64,000 bases of DNA from Pseudomonas putida. GTDB taxonomy: Bacteria; Pseudomonadota; Gammaproteobacteria; Pseudomonadales; Pseudomonadaceae. The stretch lies in assembly GCF_025905425.1 (NCBI RefSeq), contig NZ_CP109603.1, positions 2,702,001 to 2,766,000 of the forward strand, given 5' to 3'. The notes beneath the pieces are model-generated. The model was not told the DNA's origin. It worked only from the letters and a program-made list of their open reading frames with translations, and did no database searches. Within the stretch, counting starts at the first letter, position 1; every line of letters begins with the position of its first letter. Positions 53,958 through 61,313 of the stretch are shown piece by piece. The translations under genes were made by a program, and so were the position numbers.

Positions 53958-54536
53958 TCAGCGTGACGTCTCGACCCTCAGCACTTCGGTATAGATGGCA
54001 TCGACCGTCTGGCCAACCTTGAGGTTTTTCATCCGCGCCTGCAGGTCGGGGTTCTCGACCTTGACCACCTGCAGCTTGCCCTCCGGTGGCAGCAGGCTCA
54101 CTTCATGCTGCTTCAGGTCGATCTTCTTGATCTGCGACGTGACCCTGACCTGGCGGAACGCTTCGCCGCCCGGGTTGGGGTTGTCTTTGGTGGCACGGAT
54201 GGTGCCGGACTCATCACTCACCTTGGGCGCACCGCCCACATCGGTATTGAGCACATAGGCCACGGCGCGGGTCACGTAGATGTCGACCGTGTCGCCGACC
54301 TTGAGGTTGGGCAGGGCCTTGGCCTTTTCCGTCAACTGGAAGGTCACAGGCTTGTCGTTGGCGCCCTGCACCGTGACCTGGCGGCTGGCCAGATCGATGG
54401 CCAGCACCTGGGTGGTGACATGGCTTTCCAGCGCTTCACTGCCAATCGGCACATCAGCGGCCTGGGCCGTGAAGCTGCCAGCGAAGACCAGCGAGGCGAG
54501 TGCGACAGCGCGAGCGAGAGAACTAATGGGTTTCAT
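53958..54536 (-). CDS. Periplasmic protein of two tandem repeats
   Basis: A 192-residue protein with a signal peptide (residues 1-26, ending TAQA before ADVP). The mature part contains two related units of about 55 residues: VLAIDLASRQVTVQG...LPNLKVGDTVDIYVTRAVAYVL and IKKIDLKQHEVSLLP...MKNLKVGQTVDAIYTEVLRVE. Both have a beta-strand start, a short helix and a LKVGxTVD turn, which looks like a small beta-barrel such as an OB-type fold. I do not recognise a named family and no enzymatic motif is visible. It is divergent from the TonB receptor gene, with a 12-base-stem hairpin upstream. Confidence 0.75.
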   Translation of the reverse strand: MKPISSLARAVALASLVFAGSFTAQAADVPIGSEALESHVTTQVLAIDLASRQVTVQGANDKPVTFQLTEKAKALPNLKVGDTVDIYVTRAVAYVLNTDVGGAPKVSDESGTIRATKDNPNPGGEAFRQVRVTSQIKKIDLKQHEVSLLPPEGKLQVVKVENPDLQARMKNLKVGQTVDAIYTEVLRVETSR

Positions 54537-54565
54537 AGGCCTGCTTCCCTGTGATCGTTTCCGGG

Positions 54566-54592
54566 TGGGCGCGTGAAATGTTCACGCGCCCA
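54566..54592. promoter_or_regulatory. Strong hairpin in the leader of the two-repeat periplasmic protein
   Basis: Perfect 12-base arms TGGGCGCGTGAA and TTCACGCGCCCA with a 3-base loop, 30 bases before the start codon. It is too close to the gene to be a plain terminator of an upstream gene, so an operator or a 5'-leader structure is more likely. Confidence 0.5.
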
Positions 54593-54698
54593 CAAGCATA
54601 GCCATTGTCAGGTGTCCTGCTCCCCCGCCCATGCCTGCGTCACATTTCGTCCGCCTTGTGGCTTGCATTAGCAAATGAGATTTCTTTACACTTGCTTT

Positions 54699-54717
54699 AC
54701 ATTTACAAATCATTACT
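54699..54717. promoter_or_regulatory. Possible Fur box of the TonB receptor
   Basis: The right half AATCATTA (54708-54715) matches the Fur consensus, but the left half is poor, so overall about 9 of 19 positions agree. It lies 36-54 bases before the start codon, a suitable position for iron repression. Confidence 0.3.
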
Positions 54718-54731
54718 ATTCGCGCACCCAA

Positions 54732-54739
54732 AACAACAA
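54732..54739 (+). promoter_or_regulatory. CA motif in the TonB receptor leader
   Basis: AACAACAA, a perfect AAnAAnAA match, 13-20 bases before the start codon. Crc/Hfq could act here. Confidence 0.4.
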
Positions 54740-54752
54740 AGAGTCACCTGTA

Positions 54753-56873
54753 ATGGCAAAAAAGTCTGTTGCCCCGGCATCGCTATCCATGCTGGGCCTT
54801 CTGGTGGTCCCTGCTGTTCATGCTGAAACCCAAAACACCCTCGCCCTGCCCGCCACTGCCGTTACCAGCGCTTACGAGCAGCAAAGCTACAAGGCCAGTG
54901 ACAGCCGTAGCGCACTGAAAATCGATGCGCCCCTTCGCGATATTCCGCAGACAGTCAACGTCGTGCCGGAGAGCGTGATCAAGGACCAGGGCGCCCAGTC
55001 CATGGAAGACGTGCTGAAAAACGTCCCTGGCATCGGCCTTTCCAACGGCGACGGCCAGCGCGACCAAGTGACCATCCGCGGCTTCAGTGCCATTGGCGAC
55101 ATGTACATCGACGGCGTGCGTGACGACGCCCTGTACTTTCGCGACCTGTCCAACATCGAGCGCGTCGAGGTCATCAAAGGCCCCGCTGCCGTGCTCTATG
55201 GCCGCGGATCGTCGGGTGGCCTGATCAACAGCATCAGCAAGAAGCCCGGTTTCGCACCCAAGCGCGAGGTGGGCGTGAACTTCGACAGCGAAGGCAAGCG
55301 CCGCACCCAGTTCGACACCGGCTGGGCAGACCCGCAGGGCAACCAGGCCTACCGTGTGACCGGGGCCTTCGAAGACAGCGACACCTTCCGCGACGATGGC
55401 TACATCGACCGCAAGGCCATTGCACCGTCGGCCTACTTCAGGCTGTCCGATGACCTGGAGCTGAACCTGGGCGCCACCTACCTGTACGACAAGCGCCTGA
55501 TCGACTTCGGCATCCCCGCCCTGGGCAACCGGCCCGTGAATGTGGACCGCGACAAGCGCTTTGGCTCCGGCGATGCCGACCAGGACTACGCCCGCAGCGA
55601 AGTATTCTCGCTGACCGCGAGCCTCGACTACCGCATCAACGACGACTTCACCCTGACTAATACCAGCCGTTACTACCGCTACGACCTGGACCGCAACAAC
55701 ACCCTGGCCGACAGCAGCCCGACACGTTTCGTCACCGCGCCCAACGGCGAGTTGCTGGTCAAGCTCAACCGCGGCAACGTGGCGCGCGACGAGTACGGCC
55801 TGTTCAACCAGACCGAACTCAAGCAGCAGGCGCAACTGGCCGGCATGCAGCACAACCTGCTGTATGGCGTCGAAGTCGGCTTCCAGGACAAGTACCAACG
55901 GGTGCTGAGCCAGAACAACGTGGCGCAGGTGCCGGTGTACCGCGACGCGCTGGTACCGGTGCCGGACCACGCCGCCAATCTCTCGTCAAAGGGCACCAAC
56001 GCCCAGCAGACCACAGGCCTGTACGTGCAAGACCTGATCGAGCTGAATGCCCAGTGGAAGGCGCTTGTGGGTGTGCGCTACGACATCTTCGGCCAGGAAT
56101 ATGACGACGACCGCGTGCAAAACGTCGACCTCGACCGCACCGACAAGACCTGGAGCCCGCGCGCCGGCCTGGTGTTCCAGCCGGACGCCATGCAGTCCTA
56201 CTACGTCTCGGTCAGCCGCAGCTACCAGCCCTCGGGCGAAGTGTTCGCGGTCAGCCCGAGCAACCAGCACCTGGAGCCCGAAGAAACCACCAACTACGAG
56301 TTGGGCGCCAAGTGGGACCTGCTCGACAACCGCCTGTCGGTCACCGCAGCGGTGTTCCGCCTCGAACGCACCAACATGAAAACCGCCGACCCGGCCAACC
56401 CGAACCTGACCGTGCTGGCCGGCGAGCAGCGAACCGATGGCTTCGAAGCCACCCTCAGCGGGCAGCTCACGGACAAATGGCAGATCTACGCGGGCTACGC
56501 CTACCTGGACGCCGAGATCACCAAGTCCAACAGCAAGACCAATGGCGTGGCCAACGAAGGCCAGACCCCAACGCTCACGCCGCGTAACAGCGCCAACGTC
56601 TGGCTGGTCCGCACCCTCACCCCGCAATGGCGCGTGGCTGCCGGCGCCAACTATGTCGACGACCGCTACACCGCGCTCGACAACGTGGTGGTGATGCCGG
56701 GCTACACCACCTTCGACGCTGCGCTGCTCTACAGCGTGCCGCAGTGGGATGCGGCCTTGCGCCTGAAGAACGTCTTCGACCGCGACTACTATGCCTCGGC
56801 ACACGGCTCGGTGGACCTGATCACCCCAGGCGCACCGCGCACCCTGGAAGCCAGCCTCAACTACCGCTTCTGA
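54753..56873 (+). CDS. TonB-dependent siderophore receptor, Fiu/catecholate type
   Basis: A 706-residue outer-membrane receptor. A signal peptide of about 24 residues ends VPAVHA, followed by a plug domain (LRDIPQTVNVVPESVIKDQGAQSMEDVLKNVPGIGLSNGDGQRDQVTIRGF, RVEVIKGPAAVLYGRGSSGGLINSISKKP) and a 22-strand barrel ending in the aromatic YRF. No N-terminal signalling domain is present, so it does not drive a sigma/anti-sigma cascade. Its plug resembles Fiu/CirA-type catecholate-siderophore receptors. It is monocistronic in a 216-base divergent region with a half-matching Fur box. The exact siderophore is not predictable here. Confidence 0.9.
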   Translation: MAKKSVAPASLSMLGLLVVPAVHAETQNTLALPATAVTSAYEQQSYKASDSRSALKIDAPLRDIPQTVNVVPESVIKDQGAQSMEDVLKNVPGIGLSNGDGQRDQVTIRGFSAIGDMYIDGVRDDALYFRDLSNIERVEVIKGPAAVLYGRGSSGGLINSISKKPGFAPKREVGVNFDSEGKRRTQFDTGWADPQGNQAYRVTGAFEDSDTFRDDGYIDRKAIAPSAYFRLSDDLELNLGATYLYDKRLIDFGIPALGNRPVNVDRDKRFGSGDADQDYARSEVFSLTASLDYRINDDFTLTNTSRYYRYDLDRNNTLADSSPTRFVTAPNGELLVKLNRGNVARDEYGLFNQTELKQQAQLAGMQHNLLYGVEVGFQDKYQRVLSQNNVAQVPVYRDALVPVPDHAANLSSKGTNAQQTTGLYVQDLIELNAQWKALVGVRYDIFGQEYDDDRVQNVDLDRTDKTWSPRAGLVFQPDAMQSYYVSVSRSYQPSGEVFAVSPSNQHLEPEETTNYELGAKWDLLDNRLSVTAAVFRLERTNMKTADPANPNLTVLAGEQRTDGFEATLSGQLTDKWQIYAGYAYLDAEITKSNSKTNGVANEGQTPTLTPRNSANVWLVRTLTPQWRVAAGANYVDDRYTALDNVVVMPGYTTFDAALLYSVPQWDAALRLKNVFDRDYYASAHGSVDLITPGAPRTLEASLNYRF

Positions 56874-56885
56874 TCGCCCCGTCTG

Positions 56886-56919
56886 GCGGTTGCCCTTGCG
56901 CTGATGCATGGGCAACCGC
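56886..56919 (+). terminator. Hairpin after the TonB receptor
   Basis: GCGGTTGCCC / GGGCAACCGC, perfect 10-base stem with a 14-base loop, 13 bases after the stop codon. There is no T-run. Confidence 0.55.
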
Positions 56920-57058
56920 TGCGTGTACCCGTAATCCGGTGACGGATGGTTCTCCGTTTCGCTTGAATGAAATATCCTGACAACATGCAGCGCAGCGCTT
57001 GATGCACCCGCCTTGAGCGCTTCGGCATTATTCGGACAATTCGGACAAGGAAATCGGC

Positions 57059-57358
57059 ATGAGCAAAATCGGGGAGCGTCCATGGGCGCTCTGGGCAATG
57101 AACACGCTGCTCATTCTCGGCCTGGGGCTGAGCGCCGGCTGCTCCAGCAAAACCAGCAAGGCCCGCTATGCGGCCTCGACCGTTGGGTCCAACTGCTTCG
57201 CCAAAGCCTTGCCCAGCACCGGCGAAGGCGGCCTGGCCTGGGGCAATACGTTGAGCATTGCCCGGCAGAAGTCGCTGAACAACTGCGTTCGCTATGCGGG
57301 CCGATCGGGGGGGACGCCCAAGACTTGCCAGGTGGTGATGGCCAAGTGCAAGAACTAG
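57059..57358 (+). CDS. Small lipoprotein of unknown function
   Basis: A 99-residue protein with a lipoprotein signal: a hydrophobic segment (WAMNTLLILGLGLSAGC) and lipobox LSAGC put the lipidated cysteine at residue 28. The serine after it (CSSK) favours the outer membrane. The mature part has three cysteines (SNCF, LNNCVRY, KTCQVVMAKCKN), more than typical for small lipoproteins, so disulphides are likely. AAGGAAA sits 7 bases before the ATG. It follows the TonB receptor in the same direction with a hairpin in between and may be independent. No family is recognised. Confidence 0.78.
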   Translation: MSKIGERPWALWAMNTLLILGLGLSAGCSSKTSKARYAASTVGSNCFAKALPSTGEGGLAWGNTLSIARQKSLNNCVRYAGRSGGTPKTCQVVMAKCKN

Positions 57359-57390
57359 GCGGCAGCCTCTGACCACGATGGGTAGCCCAT

Positions 57391-58203
57391 TCAACGCCGC
57401 ATGATCACCACCTCAAGGTACTCGCTGGGCACCACCAGCGAGGCCCCGCCGCCTATGTTGCTTTCATTCAACAGCGCGGTGAGGTCGCTCTCCAGCGCAT
57501 TGGCGGCTTCAGGCTGCAAAGACGCAAACGCCTTGTGCACCGGCCCGTACCAGGTGCGGAACACATCGATGAAATGCGCCGCCGAGCGATAGCGGAAGTT
57601 GAAGTGTTGGCGGGTGACCTGCATCTGCCCGATCGCACTGCCAAACAGTTCCCGCAGTTGTTCCTCGTCTCCCCAGCGTGAGGGCGGCAATGCCCCGGCA
57701 GGTGGTGGAACGTGCCGCCCGAGGGTCTTGAACATCTGACCGACGAAACCCTGCGGCGTCCAGTTCGCCAGGCCGATCCGACCACCGGAACGGCAAACGC
57801 GGCCCAATTCTCGCGCAGCCTGCGCCTGGTCCGGCGCGAACATCACACCAAAGGTCGAGAGAACGGCATCGAATGCGCCATCGGCAAACGGCAGCGCTTC
57901 GGCATCGGCCACCTGAAACACCACGTTCAGGTGCTCGGCCTGCGCGCGCGCTTCGCCGCGCTTGAGCAGCTCGGCCACATAATCGGTGGAGGTGACACGG
58001 CTGCCGCGCCGCGCTGCGGCCAGGGTGGCATTGCCATTGCCGGCGGCAACATCCAGCACCTGCTCGTCCCAACGCAGGTCACAGGCTTCGGCCAGGCGTT
58101 CGCCGACCAGCTGCAAGGTGGTGCCGATAACGGCGTAGTCACCGCTGGCCCACGCCGCTTGCTGGCGGGCTTTCAAGGCATTGGTATCCAAAGGGGTGCT
58201 CAT
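57391..58203 (-). CDS. SAM-dependent methyltransferase, class I
   Basis: A 270-residue cytoplasmic methyltransferase. The SAM motif I is VLDVAAGNGNATLAAARRG (about residues 48-66), followed by an acidic residue after strand 2 (VTSTDYV) and motif post-I/II VADAEALPFADGAFDAVLSTFGVMFA, the UbiE/Methyltransf_11 pattern. The C-terminal half carries a variable substrate cap. I chose the ATG at 58203 because the 16 extra residues upstream are polar. It lies directly downstream of the OsmC-YcaO gene with a terminator in between, so it is probably transcribed separately. The substrate is unknown. Confidence 0.85.
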   Translation of the reverse strand: MSTPLDTNALKARQQAAWASGDYAVIGTTLQLVGERLAEACDLRWDEQVLDVAAGNGNATLAAARRGSRVTSTDYVAELLKRGEARAQAEHLNVVFQVADAEALPFADGAFDAVLSTFGVMFAPDQAQAARELGRVCRSGGRIGLANWTPQGFVGQMFKTLGRHVPPPAGALPPSRWGDEEQLRELFGSAIGQMQVTRQHFNFRYRSAAHFIDVFRTWYGPVHKAFASLQPEAANALESDLTALLNESNIGGGASLVVPSEYLEVVIMRR

Positions 58204-58364
58204 GGTCTGCGCCTTCTTGTTGTGCGCGGCCGAGGTCCTTCTGGCGGTCAACGCGCCATGGATAGGTGAGGTGTAGAGCCCAAACGGGGCAACAAAAAAT
58301 TATGCGCCTGAGGGGGGAAGCGGCAAGCGATAAGGCGCGAGAGGCAAGACGGATTGGAAATAGC

Positions 58365-58403
58365 AAAAAGGTCCAGCAGCTATATACCTGCAGCTGGACC
58401 TTT
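58365..58403 (-). terminator. Intrinsic terminator of the OsmC-YcaO gene
   Basis: On the minus strand AAAGGTCCAGC / GCTGGACCTTT (58367-58403) is followed by a run of T residues. It begins 12 bases after the stop codon. Confidence 0.88.
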
Positions 58404-58414
58404 AGCGGCCTGTG

Positions 58415-60601
58415 TCAGGCAAACTTGGCCCGAGCCGCATGCAGCTTCTTGTAGCTCTCGATCAAGCGCAAATGACGATCCAGCCCTTCCAGCTTCATGC
58501 TGGTCGGCGTCAAACCATGGAACCGCACGCTGCCGTCCACCGAACCCAGCACCGCGTCCATCCGCGGGTTGCCGAACATGCGGCGGAAGTTGGTCTCGTA
58601 GTCTTCCATCTCCAGCTCATCATCCAGCACCACTTCCAGCACCACGTTCAGCGCCTGGTAGAACAGGCCACGCTCGACAGTGTTGTCGTTGAACTGGAGG
58701 AACGCCTCGACCAGCTCCTTGGCATCCTCGAAGCGCTGTACCGCCAGGCAGATCAGCAGCTTGAGCTCAAGAATGGTCAACTGGCCCCACACGGTGTTGT
58801 CGTCGAACTCGACCCCGATCAGCGTGGTGATGGTGGTGTAATCATCCACATCGCAGTTGTCCAGGCGCTTGAGCAGCAACTTCAGCGAGCGGTTGTCCAG
58901 GCTGTGCAGGTTGAGGATGTCGGCGCGGAACGACAAGGCCCGGTTGGTGTTGTCCCAGATCAAGTCCTCGACCGGGTAGATCTCCGAGTAGCCCGGCACC
59001 AGGATGCGGCACGCGGTGGCGCCCAGGTTATCGTACACCGCCATGTACGCCTCTTTGCCCAGGTCTTCGAGGATGCCGAACAGGGTCGCGGCTTCCTGGA
59101 CGTTGGAGTCTTCGCCGTGGCCGGAGAAGTCCCACTCGACGAATTCGAAATCGGCCTTGGCACTGAAGAAGCGCCACGACACCACGCCGCTGGAGTCGAT
59201 GAAGTGTTCGACGAAGTTGTTCGGCTCGGTCAGCGCGTGGCTTTCGAAAGTGGGTTGCGGCAGGTCATTCAGGCCTTCAAAGCTGCGGCCCTGCAGCAAC
59301 TCGGTGAGGCTGCGCTCCAGCGCCACTTCAAGGCTCGGGTGCGCGCCGAACGAGGCGAACACACCACCGGTGCGCGGGTTCATCAAGGTGACGCACATCA
59401 CCGGGAACTCACCGCCCAGCGACGCATCCTTGACCAGCACCGGGAAGCCCTGCTCTTCGAGGCCCTGGATGCCGGCGACGATACCTGGGTACTTGGCCAA
59501 TACCGCCTGCGGTACGTCCGGCAGGCACAGCTCGCCTTCGAGGATCTCGCGCTTCACCGCCCGCTCGAAGATTTCCGACAGGCACTGCACCTGCGCTTCG
59601 GCCAGGGTGTTGCCAGCGCTCATGCCATTGCTGAGGAACAGGTTCTCGATCAGGTTGGACGGGAAGTACACCACCTCCTGGTCCGACTGGCGCACGAACG
59701 GCAACGAGCAGATGCCCCGCGCGGTATTGCCCGAATTGGTGTCGTACAGGTGCGAGCCGCGTAGTTCGCCGTCGGGGTTGTAGATCTCCAGGCAATTCTC
59801 GTCGAGGATCTCGCTGGGCAGCGCGTCCTTGGGCCCTGGCTTGAACCACTGCTCGTTCGGGTAATGCACGAACGCCGCGTTGGCGATGTCCTCGCCCCAG
59901 AACTGGTCGTTATAGAAGAAGTTGCAGTTCAGGCGCTCGATGAATTCACCCAGTGCCGAGGCCAGTGCAGCCTCCTTGGTCGAGCCCTTGCCGTTGGTGA
60001 AGCACATCGGCGACTGCGCGTCACGCACATGCAGCGACCACACGTTGGGCACGATATTGCGCCACGAGGCGATCTCGATCTTCATCCCGAGCCCGGCGAG
60101 GATCGCCGACATGTTGGCGATGGTCTGCTCCAGCGGCAGGTCCTTGCCGGGGATGTAGGTGGTGGCGTCCGACACCGGCATCAGCAAGCCTTGGGCATCG
60201 GCATCGAGGTTGTCCACCACCTCGATGACGAACTCAGGCCCGGTCTGCACGACCTTCTTCACCGTGCAGCGGTCGATGGAGCGCAGGATGCCCTGGCGGT
60301 CCTTCTCGGAGATGTCTTCGGGCAGCTCGACCTGGATCTTGAAAATCTGGTTGTAGCGGTTTTCCGGGTCGACGATGTTGTTTTGCGACAGGCGAATGTT
60401 TTCGGTGGGGATGTCGCGGGTCTGGCAGTACAGCTTCACGAAGTAAGCCGCGCACAACGCCGAAGACGCCAGGAAATAGTCGAACGGCCCTGGGGCCGAA
60501 CCGTCGCCTTTGTAACGGATCGGTTGGTCGGCGATCACCGTGAAGTCGTCGAACTTGGCTTCGAGACGGAGATTGTCGAGAAAATTGACCTTGATTTCCA
60601 T
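58415..60601 (-). CDS. OsmC-YcaO fusion protein
   Basis: A 728-residue protein. Residues 1-135 form an OsmC/Ohr-type domain with both redox cysteines (SALCAAYF at 50, DRCTVKK at 112) and the PGPFDYFLASSAL segment. From about residue 145 it aligns closely with E. coli YcaO through to the C-terminus (IPGKDLPLEQTIA, FTNGKGSTKEAALASALGEFIERL, NTARGICSLPFVRQSD, SNGMSAGNT.AEAQVQCLSEIFER, FASFGAHPSLEVALERSLTELLQGR). The SxxE/ExxER ATP-Mg motifs are intact, and a TPR-like C-terminal part is present. E. coli YcaO is a stand-alone 586-residue protein linked to ribosomal S12 methylthiolation. The fused peroxidase domain suggests sulfur or thiol chemistry. It is monocistronic. Confidence 0.93.
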   Translation of the reverse strand: MEIKVNFLDNLRLEAKFDDFTVIADQPIRYKGDGSAPGPFDYFLASSALCAAYFVKLYCQTRDIPTENIRLSQNNIVDPENRYNQIFKIQVELPEDISEKDRQGILRSIDRCTVKKVVQTGPEFVIEVVDNLDADAQGLLMPVSDATTYIPGKDLPLEQTIANMSAILAGLGMKIEIASWRNIVPNVWSLHVRDAQSPMCFTNGKGSTKEAALASALGEFIERLNCNFFYNDQFWGEDIANAAFVHYPNEQWFKPGPKDALPSEILDENCLEIYNPDGELRGSHLYDTNSGNTARGICSLPFVRQSDQEVVYFPSNLIENLFLSNGMSAGNTLAEAQVQCLSEIFERAVKREILEGELCLPDVPQAVLAKYPGIVAGIQGLEEQGFPVLVKDASLGGEFPVMCVTLMNPRTGGVFASFGAHPSLEVALERSLTELLQGRSFEGLNDLPQPTFESHALTEPNNFVEHFIDSSGVVSWRFFSAKADFEFVEWDFSGHGEDSNVQEAATLFGILEDLGKEAYMAVYDNLGATACRILVPGYSEIYPVEDLIWDNTNRALSFRADILNLHSLDNRSLKLLLKRLDNCDVDDYTTITTLIGVEFDDNTVWGQLTILELKLLICLAVQRFEDAKELVEAFLQFNDNTVERGLFYQALNVVLEVVLDDELEMEDYETNFRRMFGNPRMDAVLGSVDGSVRFHGLTPTSMKLEGLDRHLRLIESYKKLHAARAKFA

Positions 60602-60854
60602 GCGGGATTACCGTGATTTAAGCGTGCAAAACGAAATTGGCCGGCATTATCCGGGTTTTTCACCTGGAAGTCCTGTTTGCCTGCCACAGCGCCTGCCTTG
60701 CGCATTCCACCGGATTACTTGCCTGATCCTCCTGACCTGCCGGCGGCGCCAGCTCACCGGTCAAAGTGCTGTGCTAGCGTTTCTGGACTGGGGGGCAACG
60801 TATCCCCCACTCAAGACAACGACGCGACAGCAACCGATGATGGGCAGGTGAACC

Positions 60855-61313
60855 ATGGAACTACGCATCAACCAGAAGACCTATCAGGTCGAGGCCGACG
60901 CCGACACGCCCCTGCTGTGGGTGATCCGTGACGACCTCGGGCTGACCGGCACCAAGTACGGCTGCGGTCTGGCGCAATGCGGCGCCTGCTCGGTGCTGGT
61001 GGACGGCAGTGTGGTGCGCGCCTGCGTGACCCCAGTGGCGGGCGTGGTCGGGCGAGAGGTGACCACCATCGAGGCGATCGAGGATGACGCCGTCGGCAAG
61101 CGCGTAGTCGCGGCCTGGGTCGAACACCAGGTGGCTCAGTGCGGCTACTGCCAGTCAGGCCAGGTGATGGCCGCCACGGCGCTGCTCAAGCACACACCAC
61201 AGCCCAGCGCTGAACAGATCGACGCGGCCATGGTCAACCTGTGCCGCTGCGGCACCTACAACGCTATCCATGCTGCCGTGCACGACCTTGCGGCCCAGCG
61301 GAAGGAGGCATGA
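60855..61313 (+). CDS. iorA: Isoquinoline 1-oxidoreductase alpha-type [2Fe-2S] subunit
   Basis: A 152-residue small subunit of a molybdenum hydroxylase. The plant-type [2Fe-2S] cluster motif is GTKYGCGLAQCGACSVLVDG with its fourth cysteine in VRACVTP, and the second cluster motif is QCGYCQSGQVMAATALL with VNLCRCGTY near the C-terminus. It passes electrons from the molybdopterin subunit. AGGTG precedes the ATG, and its stop overlaps the next gene's start codons. It is the first gene of a set with IorB and cytochrome c, an arrangement that serves hydroxylation of N-heterocycles or aldehyde oxidation in the periplasm. Confidence 0.9.
   Translation: MELRINQKTYQVEADADTPLLWVIRDDLGLTGTKYGCGLAQCGACSVLVDGSVVRACVTPVAGVVGREVTTIEAIEDDAVGKRVVAAWVEHQVAQCGYCQSGQVMAATALLKHTPQPSAEQIDAAMVNLCRCGTYNAIHAAVHDLAAQRKEA

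Noticed and set aside
56886..56919. Riboswitch downstream of the TonB receptor
   Set aside because: Simple two-arm hairpin following a stop codon; best read as a transcript-end structure.
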